A stretch of DNA of 64,000 nucleotides, from NCBI GenBank assembly GCA_028583405.1, contig CM053260.1, forward strand, positions 29,374,593-29,438,592. Direction: 5' to 3'. How positions within the stretch are numbered: position 1 is the stretch's first letter; each line of letters starts with the position of its first letter. The stretch comes from Pogonophryne albipinna (lineage: Eukaryota > Chordata > Actinopteri > Perciformes > Artedidraconidae). This document shows positions 1-10,510 of this stretch, one piece after another. The position numbers and the translations under genes are program-made. A model generated the notes under the pieces. That model ran no database searches and had not been told where the DNA came from. It was given only the letters and a program-made list of their open reading frames with translations.

Positions 1-582
1 TACAGGATCCATCCTAATCTCTTATCTACAACATTTATCACAACATTTTAAAACAAATAGTCAATAAAGACAAACACATTTCTTTGAACAACATTCATGT
101 ATTTTTCTCAAAAAATAAAACAATATTAACAACCAGCACACTCCAGATGAGCTTTTGGTTCCTCCATCATGCAGCCCCAGGAGAATGAACAAATACATTG
201 AAAATAAAGAAATAGAAAAAGTTTGTGATGCATGTACATATACATTATTGTGTTAGAACACAGCAAGCAAGCTTAAAGGAAACTATTCTCCCGACCAAAA
301 TAAAGGTTTATTGGGCCAAATGGCAAAGAAAGGCTTATTTTTGTAACTCATTCATAGTAAACAATTAACAGAAAATGTCAACGCCGAGCCGAAAAAAGGA
401 AATGTTCTTGCAAATCCATTATTTAAATAGTAACCTGCTAATATGAAAGGGCACTTTAATGCAGGAAATCAATGGCATTGCTTTGGAAAAATACATGAAA
501 GTATAAAAATGGCCTGGTTTCTCACCACATATGCACTAAAGAAAGTATTACAAATAAAAACAAGAACTGACATTTTGAAGTA
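1..582. other. AT-rich non-coding stretch
   Basis: No convincing coding signal, RNA gene or recognisable transposon end was seen. The sequence is AT-rich with scattered poly-A tracts and runs directly into the minisatellite at about 583. Confidence 0.5.
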
Positions 583-1264
583 GCGCAATTAGTACATTCT
601 GAAACACATGACAAGTGGTACATTCTGAAAACACATGACAAGTGGTACATTCTGAAACACATGACAAGTGGTACATTCTGAAAACACATGACAAGTGGTA
701 CATTCTGAAAACACATGACAAGTGGTACATTCTGAAACACATGACAAGTGGTACATTCTGAAACACATGACAAGTGGTACATTCTGAAACACATGACAAG
801 TGGTACATTCTGAAACACATGACAAGTGGTACATTCTGAAACACATGACAAGTGGTACATTCTGAAAACACATGACAATTAGTACATTCTGAAAACACAT
901 GACAAGTGGTACATTCTGAAAACACATGACAATTAGTACATTCTGAAAACACATGACAAGTGGTACATTCTGAAAACACATGACAAGTGGTACATTCTGA
1001 AAACACATGACAATTAGTACATTCTGAAACACATGACAAGTGGTACATTCTGAAAACACATGACAAGTGGTACATTCTGAAACACATGACAAGTGGTACA
1101 TTCTGAAAACACATGACAATTAGTACATTCTGAAAACACATGACAAGTGGTACATTCTGAAAACACATGACAAGTGGTACATTCTGAAAACACATGACAA
1201 GTGGTACATTCTGAAAACACATGACAAGTGGTACATTCTGAAACACATGACAAGTGGTACATTC
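583..1264. repeat. Minisatellite, 26/27-bp unit, about 25 copies
   Basis: The unit, roughly ACATGACAAGTGGTACATTC followed by TGAAAAC or TGAAAC, is repeated head to tail about 25 times. Two kinds of variation are visible: three versus four A residues (26 versus 27 bp) and AAGTGG versus AATTAG. Variants are interspersed, which suggests repeated unequal exchange or slippage. Long open frames on the minus strand (Cys/His/Val-rich repeats) are by-products of the repeat and not genes. The last unit runs straight into retrotransposon LTR sequence at 1265. Confidence 0.95.
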
Positions 1265-1459
1265 CGCACGGACATTTTATTGAACCGGACTTCCTGTTTC
1301 CGCCAGTCTTCGCTTCGCGGGCATGAAGTTGTTTACATGTGTGTTCAGATGCTAAATAAAAGTCTAGCTTGTACTTTTGATACCCCGCCTCCCGTCTCTC
1401 GGCACTACATTGGTGACCCCGACATAAGTCTCGTTGAAGGATCCGAGACTGAACCGAGC

Positions 1460-2128
1460 ATGGCGAATAACGCAGTTTTTTTCAAACTGCCGGAGTTTTG
1501 GGAGACATCTGCAGCTGCATGGTTCGCTCAGGCGGAGGCTCAGTTCACCCTCCGCGGAGTGACTGATGACGCAGCACGCTATTTTCACGTCGTTTCGGCG
1601 CTGGGGAGCTCCACTGCGACCCGCACGGTGGGCTTTATTACATCTCCCCCTGCCCAGGATAAATAAGCAGCGTTCAAGGCTTTCCTGCTAAAGACTTTCG
1701 AGCTGTCACGGTCGGAACGAGCCCGACGCCTGCTCACTATTCATAGCCTGGGGGACAACAAGCCTTCCGACCACATGGAAATGATGCTCAGCCTGCTGGG
1801 TACGGAAGAACCTAATTGTTTGTTCATAGAACTGTTTCTTCGGCACATGCCGCCGCATGTACAGACAGCGCTCGCTAACACGGCTATTACTGAGCCCCGC
1901 GCTTTAGCCGAAGAAGCTGACCGGTTCTTCCTGGCAACCCAGCGTTTTACCCCTGAGGTGCTGGCCCCGACACGCAGTGGCACCTTCCCTGGTACGGGCA
2001 TGCCACCTAGCAGAAGCTCTGGGGCCGACGTCAGCAACTCCAGCCCTGGCCTGTGTTATTACCATGCACGCTACGGGGCGAAAGCGAAGATGTGCCGTCC
2101 CCCCCACTCCAAGGCCTGCGCTCGGTAG
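1460..2128 (+). pseudogene. gypsy gag remnant
   Basis: The frame opens at the ATG at 1460 with a short leader followed by a KLPEFW motif and a WFAQAEAQF motif, typical of Ty3/gypsy capsid N-termini in fish. One in-frame TAA at about 1664 interrupts it. The same frame then continues to 2128, ending with a CYYHARYGAKAKMC motif typical of the gag C-terminus in this group. Gag would form the particle shell around the element RNA. The ATG was chosen because it lies about 35 bp after the primer-binding site and starts the conserved block. Interruption by the stop makes it non-functional. Confidence 0.8.
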
Positions 2129-3170
2129 TGGCCGCGAGCGTGGGCACATCCAACCGGCTCCTGTTCATCAGGGACACCCTCTCTGGTCGCAGACTCCTTT
2201 GTGACACAGGAGCCCAGCGGAGCGTCCTGCTGGCTACCGTGGAGGATGCTGCCGGTAGGGGCCACGGCCCACCTTTAACGTCCGCTAACGACACCCCTAT
2301 TCGCACCTATGGCACAAAGACAGTGGACCTATGCTTCGAGGGTCAGCGGTTTAAGTGGGATTTCGTCACGGCTGACATCTCCTTCGCCCTTCTCGGCGCA
2401 GACTTCCTGTGCGCTCATGGACTGCTGGTGGACGTCAAGAACAGCCGCCTGGTGGACGCACTGACGTTTGCCTCGTTCACATGTACCCGCGGCGAGGCGT
2501 CATTCAGTGGGCTCTCCAGCTCACTCTCACAGGGCGACAAGTTTCAGCACCTTCTCAGTGAGTTTCCCGACTTGACGCAGCCCACCTTTTCCGCTGCCAC
2601 TACCAAACACGGGGTGGAGCACCACATTGACACTGAAGGCCCCCCAGTCTATGCTAGGGCCCGGCGGCTCAACCCTGACATGCTGGCAGTCGCCAAGTCG
2701 GAGTTCGTCAACATGGAGCGTCTGGATCATCCGCCGCTCAGACAGCCCTTGGGCTTCGCCGCTTCACATGGTCCCTAAATCAGCCGGTGGCTGGCGACCG
2801 TGTGGTGACTACCACCGCCTTAACGACGCCACTACGCCAGACCGCTACCCGGTCCCTCACATCCAGGACTTCTCTGCACACCTGGCGGGCAAGCTGGTCT
2901 TGTCCAAGGTGGATCTGGTGGGGGGCTAGCACCAGGTTCCGGTGCACCCCTCGGACATCCCCAAAACTCCGGTAATTACGCCGTTCGGGCTTTTTGAGTT
3001 CCTGCGTATGCCGTTTGGACTTAAGAACGCAGATCAGTCCTTTCAGCGGCTGATGGATTCAGCGCTCAGAGACATGCCATTCATCTTCGTCTATTTAGAC
3101 GACATCTTGGTCGCCAGCTCCTCCTCCGAAGAGCACCAGGCACATCTCTGGGTCCTTTTCGCGAGGCTCA
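2129..3170 (+). pseudogene. gypsy protease and partial reverse transcriptase remnant
   Basis: From about 2129 a second frame (overlapping gag) encodes a retropepsin with the active-site motif DTGAQRS near 2204 and a downstream LLGADFL motif. A reverse transcriptase follows, with fingers-region residues near 2620-2760, a frameshift near 2755, WRPCGDYHRLN near 2790, an in-frame stop near 2927, and the palm motif FVYLDDIL near 3090. The sequence loses similarity at about 3170, before the connection and RNase H domains. Protease would process Gag-Pol and the polymerase would copy the element RNA; both are broken here. Confidence 0.85.
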
Positions 3171-4096
3171 ACTCAGTTTGTAAATTAACAAGAACCGAAG
3201 CTGTTGCCTGGCAACGCAATCGCACAACGTCACGTCCGTTAATTCCACATCCACACGCATGGATTAACATCGATTTAATACATTAATGTAGCCTTTGTTT
3301 CTGCTAAAAGAGGTGTCGACCAGCTGGAGCAACAAGAACATCGGCGTAATCGAGTGTGACTATTACAAAATAAATCATTATTATATTAATATTGACAATA
3401 ACAACCGACCGTCGGGGTAGCATTTGCTTGGCATTTCCGGGTATTTTTCCACTGGTTAACATGGGTTAACAATACCGTGTAACTGTCACGTTTGAAGGGA
3501 CACAATTGTGATATCTTCACGTCTCCCAGCATGGTAAATCGTCAAATGTTCACGTCTTCCCGTGATACCGGGTTGCATAGACAACATGTTGCGAAACACA
3601 ATAGCCAGCATGTGTAGTTCTGGGGGTGCGTTTCGAGTCCAGTTTTTAATAGTCTGCCGTGGTTTTGTTCCATTTCAAAGAGCTTGACGCTCAGCGTAAC
3701 CTTGGCGCACTGCCACTCCAACATCCAATCCCAGAACTTGAAGATTAATCACGGTCTTCGGCCATCCTAAACTCTGAATTTTGTTTCGGATATCATATCG
3801 CATTAACACCATATCCCAACGTGCATTGTGGCTAAAACATCCAATCAGCGAACATGAAAACATTCCCAGTTAAACATGCAAAAACAAATCTCTAAATAAA
3901 AAGATAAAACACTGGCATGTAATTTAAGTTTAAATAGAATGGTTTTGAATAATAGATGAGAGTAAAATCTATGTCACTTTACAGCCCCGCCCACTTTTGG
4001 GGAAACCAACGCTGTCATTTGAACGGCGATCAAGCCTGAAGCCACAGAGCTCTTCTTTTACTGTCCTTTCTTCTTAGAGGAAGTACAGAAACACGT
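3171..4096. other. Non-coding stretch with a dispersed repeat copy
   Basis: No gene was seen. Positions about 3650-3856 are one of four copies in this window of an unnamed dispersed repeat (see the entries at 10210, 12205 and 22394). The rest is unassigned. Confidence 0.6.
3650..3856 (+). repeat. Unnamed dispersed repeat, copy 1
   Basis: It shares TCTGCCGTGGTT, CGCTCAGCGTAACCTTG, GCACTGCCACTCCAACATC and ACATCCAATCAGCGA blocks with three other places in the window: 10210-10510 on the opposite strand, 12205-12310 (right half only) and 22394-22560 (left half only). No coding capacity and no LTR were seen, so it behaves like a non-autonomous element or SINE-like family. The family name is not recognised. 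Confidence 0.7.
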
Positions 4097-4295
4097 TGTT
4101 AGGAATCGTGGAAAAAGGTAGGACCCAAAAGCAGACTACAAAAAATGGAAAAAGGTCTTGAAACAAAAGCGAGCTTTATTTAAAAGCTGATTAACAAAAC
4201 ATGGCATAACTTGAAACGGTAACAGAAAACAACTACACAAAAACTGACCGTGAGAAACATGGAGGAATACCGGAGAGACAACCAAGAAACATGAC
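4097..4295 (-). repeat. 3' LTR, distal part
   Basis: It aligns with the 5' LTR from its end at 8841 up to about 9042. The match stops at GACGTG (4290-4295), where foreign sequence begins. Confidence 0.8.
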
Positions 4296-6181
4296 GTGTT
4301 TGAGCTCATAGGCGGCCTGCCATGCGCCCCCACCCGTGGAAAGAAGAAAAAAGTAAAGAAAACGGTCAATTATATCTTAAAATGAAGTTTGAAAAAATTC
4401 TCGAAAAAAGGACTAAGTGCCAACGGAAGAGGGGCTCAAAAAATCTCAACCCGAAGCGCCGAAGCCCCGGACACTTTCATCATTTTCAAGCTACCATCTG
4501 CACGAAATCGGAAACCCGGTTTTTGAGAGGACTCAAAAAAAAAACGGCTGTCTCACTTTGTGGAGGAATGTGTCCGCTCCATGTGTGCTCTGGCTCGGAT
4601 ACAATTGTTGCATGCAGACCCCCCAGCATGGTTCTTACCAAACTTTAAGTTTTTGAACTGGTCTCTGGAGGAATGGAAGGGGAGTTGTCAGGGGACTCTA
4701 TCCGCCTTATGAGACAATATTTTCGGATACATTTTATCACTTTTAGCCATTTTTTATGGTTCTTCAAAAAGTTAACTCAGACTTTTTCTGACTCTGGAGG
4801 AATGTAAGGAGAGTTTTCAGGGGACTCTACCTGCCTTATGAGACACTATTTTCGGATACTTTTCTTCCAATTTCACCCCTTTTCTATGGATCTCCAAAAA
4901 GTTAACTCTGGAGGAATGCAAGGGGAGTTGACAGGGGACTCTTGCGGGCTCATGATGCACTATTTTCGGATACTTTTTTTCATTTTCAGCCCTTTTCCAT
5001 GGATGAATTTCAACTTATTTTTTTTGCATTTTGGTCAATTTGACCCAGTTCTGGTACCGCATTGCCTGGAGGATAGGACCGAGAGATGACAGACTCTCTG
5101 GCCGCCTCACAAGTCACTATTGTCGGACACTTTCTTTGCTTTACCCCGGTTCTATCACTCTTTCCTCCTTTGACCATAAAACGTGTTTCTTGCTGGGGTA
5201 CTGCCTGGTTCCGGGGCACCCCAAACCCTCTCATGGTCGGGGCACCATGAATTGATGCATCAGACCCAATGTTGCCATCACCAGCCCCGCGTTGGTGCGG
5301 AGGTGGGACCATGTTACCAGGGGCATGAGAACATCCTCCACAGGAAGGGGGGTGGTGGTGCCGTGAAGAAGGCCGAATATGGATGCCGATGGGCGGACGG
5401 TAAAGCACCGCAAAATCCACCCCCCTTTTAGGTTTACCAGGGGCATGAGGTTCGGTAGGGTGTGATCATCTGGGTTTAGTCCGTGGAGGAGTGCTTAAGT
5501 CCGGGGGCCCGGGGACTCACGGTGTGCAAGGTGATGGAAGTGCGCTTGTGAGGGAGACATGCTGGAGGTCATTAGTCCGTCCTTTGGGGCTCTGTGACGG
5601 GCCACATAGAGGTGCCATTACTGGTCTCTCTCCTGGAGGTGTGAAATAAGCAGAGTGCCCATGTGAGGGAGACATGCTGGAGGTCTGTAGTCCGTCCTTT
5701 GGGGGTCTTGGAGGGGCCACAGAAAGGTGATTTCCCCAGTCTCTGTCCTGGATATGTGAAATAAACAGAGTCCCCATTTCAGGGACACATGCTGGAGGTC
5801 TGTAGTCCGTCCTTCGGGGCTCTGTGAGCCGGCAAAGAGAGGGGGTTTACCCGTCGTCTCTCCTGGAAGTGTGAAATAAACAGAGTCCCCATTTCAGGGA
5901 CACATGCTGGAGGTCTGTAGTCCGTCCTTCGGGGCTCTGTGAGCCGGCAAAGAGAGGGGGTTTACCCGTCGTCTCTCCTGGAAGTGTGAAATAAACAGAG
6001 TCCCCATTTCAGGGAAACAAGCTGGAGGTCTGTAGTCCGTCCTTCGGGGGTCTTGGAGGGGCCACAGAGAGGTGATTTCACCAGTCTCTGTCCTGGATGT
6101 GTGACATAACCTGAGTCCCCATTTCAGGGACACATGCTGGAGGTCTCTCTCCCGAGAGTGGACGTCCATTGTCTCTAAATT
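4296..6181. other. 1.9-kb insert in the 3' LTR, with tandem repeats
   Basis: This sequence has no counterpart in the other LTR. It replaces about 65 bp of LTR (9043-9108 in the 5' copy), so it is an insertion with loss, not a clean transposition. It contains about three degenerate units of 110-130 bp starting near 4663, 4792 and 4905 (blocks CTCTGGAGGAATG, AGGGGACTCT and ATTTTCGGATAC), a GC-rich spacer, and a regular 115-bp array from 5541. No convincing gene and no terminal repeats were found. Confidence 0.65.
5541..6160. repeat. 115-bp tandem repeat, about 5.4 copies
   Basis: The same landmark (GAGTCCCCATTTCAGGGACA or a variant) recurs at exact 115-bp steps: 5541, 5656, 5771, 5886, 6001 and 6116. 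Units share GCTGGAGGTCTGTAGTCCGT, followed by one of two variant middles (GAGCCGGCAAAGAGAGG or GAGGGGCCACAGAGAGG). The variants alternate in blocks, which points to duplication of multi-unit segments. Confidence 0.9.
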
Positions 6182-6404
6182 GGGGAGGGGTAATCATGAG
6201 ATGAGAAACAGCCGGGCAGGGAAGGAGAAACACAAGGGCAACAGGTGAACACAATCAGACAATTAGACACACCAGGGAAACTAACGACAGGGAGGAAAAC
6301 ACAGGGAGAAGGACCAGACAAGAAACAAGGAGGAAAACATGACAGGGAGAACAGAAAAGCAAAATAAGCCCAGAACTAGACACAACAAAACTCAAACCCT
6401 GACA
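6182..6404 (-). repeat. 3' LTR, proximal part
   Basis: It aligns with 9109-9327 of the 5' LTR almost base for base and ends with the TGTCAGGG terminus (minus strand) at 6404. Confidence 0.85.
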
Positions 6405-6420
6405 TAACCCCCCCCCTCTC
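6405..6420 (-). other. Polypurine tract of the pol-less retrotransposon
   Basis: On the minus strand GAGAGG plus a G run lies three bases before the 3' LTR start. This is the usual place where plus-strand DNA synthesis is primed in LTR retrotransposons. Confidence 0.75.
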
Positions 6421-6850
6421 AAGGGACGGATTCCAGACGTCCCTAAACAAAGTCAAACACTTCCAACTGGGTGGGTGGAGGGTCTGGATCAACATCCCAG
6501 GAAAGGCATAGTTCATTGAGGGGTTCTCGGGCGGACGGCCCGGGGTTAAGGCAGAGTCCATGGTGGGGGTCTCGGGTGGACGGCCCGGGGGCAAGGCAGA
6601 GTTCATTAAGGGGCGAAGGCCACAGCGGGCGAACTCAGGGGGCCGAGCATGAGGGCGAAGGCAACGGCTGGAAGAGTCAGGGGGCCGGGCCCGAGGGCGA
6701 GGGACGCGGCTGGGGAACTCCGGAGGACGGGCAGGTAGGCGCTGACGGGACAGCTCCGGAGTACGGGCAGGACCCGGTGTCGGCCGGACAGGAACCGGAG
6801 CCGGTGGGACAGGCGTAGACGGGATCCTGGACATGACATGGGCTGGTGTC

Positions 6851-7010
6851 AATCAAATCAAATCAAGTTTTATTTATATAGCACATTTATAAACGATTTT
6901 TGGTCGAGCCAAAGTGCTGTACAGATAATAAAAATAGCCTACAGTAGAGACACTTTACAGCAAATACAACAGCACAGATTGTTCAGAATATCAGTATGAG
7001 AAAAACGACA
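6851..7010. mobile_element. Short retroposon 3'-end fragment in the internal region
   Basis: ATCAAATCAAATCAAG followed by TTTATTTATATAGCACATTT and AAAGTGCTGTACAG resembles the 3' ends of fish LINE/SINE families, in which such tails are common. It separates the 605-codon ORF from a further proline-rich frame (6376-6852 on the minus strand), so it probably interrupted one longer reading frame. GGCTGGTGTC occurs just left of the insert (6841) and again on the right (near 7048). Confidence 0.5.
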
Positions 7011-7020
7011 CCCGCTGTCC

Positions 7021-8838
7021 TTAGATGGGACCCCGGATGGAGCAAGGGCTGGTGTCGATCAACGCAACAGGGCAAGGAGTAGGCAGGACCCCCAGCGGCA
7101 CAGGTGTCGGCAGGATCCCCCACGGAAGAGGACAAGGAGTTGGCAGGACCCCCGGCGAGACAGGTGACGGCGGGACCTCCAACGGAACAGGACATGGGGT
7201 TGGCAGGACCCCCGACGAAACAGGTGTCGGCTGGACCTCCAACGGCACCGGACATAGGGTTGGCAGGACCCCCGGCAGAAGAGTTATCGGCGGGGCCTCC
7301 AACGGCACAGGAGATAGGGTTGGCAGGACCCCCGACAGAAGAGTAGTCGGCCGGACCCCCAACGGGACAGGACATAGGGTTGGCAGGACCCCCGGCAGAA
7401 GAGTTGTCGGCAGGACCCCCAACGGGACAGGACATGGAGTTGGCAGGACCCCCAGTGGAACCTCCAACGGCACAGGACATAGGGTTGGCAGGACCCCCGG
7501 CAGAAGAGTAGTCGGCGGGACCTCCAATGGCACAGGACATAGGGTTGGCAGGACCCCCGGCAGAAGAGTAGTCGGTGGGGCCTCCAACGGCACAGGACAT
7601 AGGGTTGGCAGAACCCTCGGCAGAAGAGTAGTCGACGGGACCTCCAACGGCACATGACATAGGGTTGGCAGGACCCCCGGCAGAAGAGTAGTCGACGGGA
7701 CCTCCAACGGCACAGGACATAGGGTTGGCAGGACCCCCGGCAGAAGAGTAGTCGGCGGGACCTCCAACGGCACAGGACATAGGGTTGGCAGGACCCCCGG
7801 CAGAAGAGTAGTCGGAACAGGACATTGGGTATGGACTCGAGAGGAGACTCGAGATGGAACTCGAGAGGAGACTTGAGAGGTGACTTGAGAGGGAACTCGA
7901 GAGATGACTTGAAAGAGAACTCGAGAGGGAACTTGAGTGGGAACTCGAGAGGAGACTCGAGAGGTGACTTGACAGGGGACTCGAGAAGAGACTAGAGAGG
8001 GGACTTGAGAGGGGACTTGAGAAGGAACTCGAGAGGAGGCTCGAGAGGGAACTTGAGAGGTGACTCGAGAGGGAACTTGAGAGGTGACTTGAGAAGTGAC
8101 TCGAGAAGAGACTCGAGAGGGGACCTGAGAAGGAACTTGAGAGGGGACTCGAGAAGAGACTCGAGAGGGGACTTGATAAGTGACTTGAAAGGGGACTCGA
8201 GAGGACACTTGAGAGGGAACTCGAGAGGTGACTTGAGAGGGGACTCGAGAAGAGACTCGAGAGGGAACTCGAGAGGACACTTGAGAGGGAACTGAAGAGG
8301 TGACTTGAGAGGGGACTCGAGAGAGGACTTGAGAGGAGACTTGAGACGGTCGGTACGCCGACAGAACACGGGGAGCTGGCGTCGCCCGGGGAGCCAGTAC
8401 TGGAGCCGAAACTGGAGCCAGAAACATGGCTGCTGGAGCCGTAATTGGGGCCGGAACAATGGCTGCTGGGGCCAGAACTGGGGCCGGAACCATGGCTGCT
8501 GGGGCACGGGCTGGAATCCTGGCCCTGCGTCTCCTAGAGGCCCTTTGGAGACACCGTGGACCTCTACCAGGATAGTAGTCGGATCCCAGGAAAGGGTTAG
8601 AGGCTTGAGAAAAGTTTCCAGGACTACCGGTAAAAAGTTGTAGCCACTCAGGCAACAAACTCCTGAGCCAGGGCTTGCGAGCAACCTCCTGGCGTGCCTC
8701 CTTCAAAGCTGCCACTCTATCCCGTATAGATGAGGCGTCATACCACATATAAAAAATGTACTCCAGAGAATACCCAAGATGTTCCGCCTGTAGCATCAAA
8801 AAAGCTGAATCTGCTGTGTCCAAAGCTGGTCGGTTCAT
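7021..8838 (-). CDS. Repetitive Pro/Val/Ser-rich protein of the LTR element
   Basis: This 605-codon ORF starts 3 bp inside the 5' LTR. Residues 1 to about 90 are non-repetitive, begin MNRPALDTADSAFLML, and may be a gag-like or adaptor segment; I do not recognise a domain. A short Ala/Pro stretch follows, then about 170 residues of a VPSRVSSQVPS-like six-residue repeat. After that come about a dozen 20-residue units of the type TLLPGVLPTLCPVPLEVP, encoded by DNA with an exact 60-bp period. No protease, polymerase, integrase or zinc knuckle is visible. The position directly behind the LTR is that of gag, so a structural or RNA-packaging role is a guess. The repeats could equally be expanding non-functional sequence. 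The ATG was chosen as the first in the frame after the LTR. Confidence 0.6.
   Translation of the reverse strand: MNRPALDTADSAFLMLQAEHLGYSLEYIFYMWYDASSIRDRVAALKEARQEVARKPWLRSLLPEWLQLFTGSPGNFSQASNPFLGSDYYPGRGPRCLQRASRRRRARIPARAPAAMVPAPVLAPAAIVPAPITAPAAMFLAPVSAPVLAPRATPAPRVLSAYRPSQVSSQVLSRVPSQVTSSVPSQVSSRVPSRVSSRVPSQVTSRVPSQVSSRVPFQVTYQVPSRVSSRVPSQVPSQVPSRVSSRVTSQVTSQVPSRVTSQVPSRASSRVPSQVPSQVPSLVSSRVPCQVTSRVSSRVPTQVPSRVLFQVISRVPSQVTSQVSSRVPSRVSSRVHTQCPVPTTLLPGVLPTLCPVPLEVPPTTLLPGVLPTLCPVPLEVPSTTLLPGVLPTLCHVPLEVPSTTLLPRVLPTLCPVPLEAPPTTLLPGVLPTLCPVPLEVPPTTLLPGVLPTLCPVPLEVPLGVLPTPCPVPLGVLPTTLLPGVLPTLCPVPLGVRPTTLLSGVLPTLSPVPLEAPPITLLPGVLPTLCPVPLEVQPTPVSSGVLPTPCPVPLEVPPSPVSPGVLPTPCPLPWGILPTPVPLGVLPTPCPVALIDTSPCSIRGPI
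7100..7820. repeat. 60-bp coding minisatellite
   Basis: The block TTGGCAGGACCCCCGGCAGA recurs at exact 60-bp intervals across about 12 units. Because 60 is a multiple of three, the repeats keep the minus-strand reading frame open. They also keep the other frames open, which explains the many overlapping long ORFs here. Confidence 0.9.
7830..8345. repeat. 12/24-bp coding repeat (GACTCGAGAGG type)
   Basis: Degenerate units of GACTCGAGAGGG and GACTTGAGAGGG alternate for about 500 bp and encode the VPS-RVS-SQV type repeats of the minus-strand ORF. Confidence 0.85.
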
Positions 8839-8840
8839 TC

Positions 8841-9327
8841 TGTTACGGTATGGGAAAGGTAGGACCCAAAAGCAGACTACAAAAAAAGGTAAGTTGGTCT
8901 AGAAAACAAAAAGCGAGCTTTATTGCAAAGCTGATCACAAAAACATGGCATGAATGAAACGGTAGCTCAGGAAAACAATAACATAAAAACTGACCGTGAG
9001 AAACATGGAGGAAGACTGGAGAGACAACCAAGAAACATGACGTGAAGGGAGGACAAACAAACAATGAACCGACACCGAACACAGGAAGAGACAAGACTAA
9101 ATACAGGGAGGGGTAATCACGAGACGACAAACAGCCGGGCAGGGAAGGAGAAACACAAGGGCAACAGGTGAACACAATCAGACAATTAGACACACCAGGG
9201 AAACTAACGACAGGGAGGAAAACACAGGGAGAAGGGCCAGACAAGAAACAAGAAGGAAAACATGACAGGGAGAACAGAAAAGCAAAATAACCCCACAACT
9301 AGACACAACAAAACTCAAACCCTGACA
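8841..9327 (-). repeat. 5' LTR of the pol-less retrotransposon
   Basis: This 487-bp LTR starts with TGTCAGGG on the minus strand and ends TAACA. It matches 4097-4295 and 6182-6404 closely. An AATAAA-type polyadenylation signal is present on the minus strand near 8920 (read as TTTATT on the + strand). Confidence 0.85.
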
Positions 9328-9570
9328 CACATAACTCTGGATTTGTTTTAATGTTTGAGGTGCAATAAACGACACAGCAGCTTTTTGGCATGTTAAAACT
9401 ATTATGTTCTGCCTCGCTCATGAGAGTAACAGCTGGCGAAATTACAGCCTCGCCTACTGATTTTAATTTAACCATATATCGAGCCCGATCGTCGATTTGA
9501 AATGTGTGCTCTAAAATGATATTTATAAATGACTATTATCATTATTATAAGCAAGACAATAAATGGCAAA

Positions 9571-9716
9571 GATATGTAGAAAATAAACGTATTTAAGATA
9601 CGTTAATAACAAACGTAACGTGGGAGAAAATATGTTTCTAGAAGATATGTAGAAAATAAACGTATTTAAGATACGTTTCTAACAAACGTAACGTGGGAGA
9701 AAATACGTTACTCGCT
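9571..9716. repeat. 73-bp direct repeat, two copies
   Basis: GATATGTAGAAAATAAACG starts at 9571 and again at 9644. Each copy contains internal ACGTATTT/AAGATACGTT inverted motifs and the block AACAAACGTAACGTGGGAGA. Confidence 0.85.
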
Positions 9717-10209
9717 AAACGTAATTGAGAATACAGTTTAGTTCTGTGGGAACGTAATTTTTAGGAGATAGGGTTGTAACAGCACTCGATAGCAGCGTCC
9801 ATGGCAACCACCCTAGCAACCATGAAAACATTGAATGTGTACAATTTCCTGTCGTAATCTTCGTAATAACTAGCAAACTAAAGACCATGTACATCCACTG
9901 CACAAATAATCTGAAATAACAACTCATATTTCTCGCATCAAATGACATCAAAACGCATTTTAATGGCCAAACCAACCATAAAATAGGCATTTTCCACCAA
10001 GAATAAAACGAAGGTCGGCCATGTTTTTGTTTTTTTTCTGCGGAGAGAAAGTTGAAGATCACGTGACATAGACGCCAGCCATTGGAATTGAATGGTGAAA
10101 AAAAACGTAGGGATCTTACAATTTCAGAGGCGTTTTTGTAAAAATACTACGTCCCAAGTTGTGGACCAACGTAGTTATTACACGTTTAGATGTGAGACTG
10201 GGTTGGAAC

Positions 10210-10510
10210 TGATTACCCAAGATCCTCAGCTATGATTGAAACTCGCTGATTGGATGTTTTAGCCGCAATGCACGTAGGAATATGGTGTTAATGCGATATG
10301 AAATCCGAAAAACATTACGAAGTTTAGGATGGCCGAAGACACTACACTACCCATAATCCCAAAATATCGTTTAGGACTACAGTCCCCTTGATTAATCTTC
10401 AAGCTCTGGGATTGGATGTTGGAGTGGCAGTGCGCCAAGGTTACGCTGAGCGCCAAACAGCTGTTTGATATGGAACGAAACCACGCCAGACTATCCAAAA
10501 CTGGAATCGA
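10210..10510 (-). repeat. Unnamed dispersed repeat, copy 2 (longest)
   Basis: The reverse complement aligns with 3650-3856 and includes a middle segment missing in copy 1. Its left and right halves also match 12205-12310 and 22394-22560. It is probably closest to the full-length element. Confidence 0.7.

Larger units (their letters stand above)
1265..3170 (+). mobile_element. Truncated Ty3/gypsy LTR retrotransposon
   Basis: In order this fragment holds the 3' part of an LTR (1265-1409, with an AATAAA signal near 1355 and ending in CA), a primer-binding-site-like stretch starting TGGTGACCCCGAC at 1411, a gag-like frame, an aspartic protease and part of a reverse transcriptase. It stops abruptly at about 3170 in the reverse transcriptase, with no RNase H, integrase or 3' LTR. 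Several stops and frameshifts make it a dead copy. Order and motifs fit vertebrate Ty3/gypsy elements; no closer family name is claimed. Confidence 0.85.
4097..9327 (-). mobile_element. LTR retrotransposon lacking pol, with repetitive ORF
   Basis: On the minus strand the element starts at 9327 with TGTCAGGGTTTGAG and ends at 4097 with TAACA. The 5' LTR is 8841-9327 (487 bp). The 3' LTR is in two parts (4097-4295 and 6182-6404) because it carries an insertion. A polypurine tract adjoins the 3' LTR at 6408-6420. Flanks are CACGT on the left and CACAT on the right, a 5-bp target duplication differing by one change that CpG decay would explain. The internal region (6405-8840) holds only one large repetitive ORF and no protease, polymerase or integrase. 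It would therefore depend on a relative for movement. Confidence 0.85.

Noticed and set aside
548..1246. Long Cys-rich minus-strand ORFs
   Set aside because: Produced by the 26/27-bp minisatellite being open in several frames.
7025..7657. 210-codon plus-strand ORF rich in Gly/Arg/Thr
   Set aside because: Mirror frame of the 60-bp coding repeat. The minus-strand frame begins next to the LTR and is longer.
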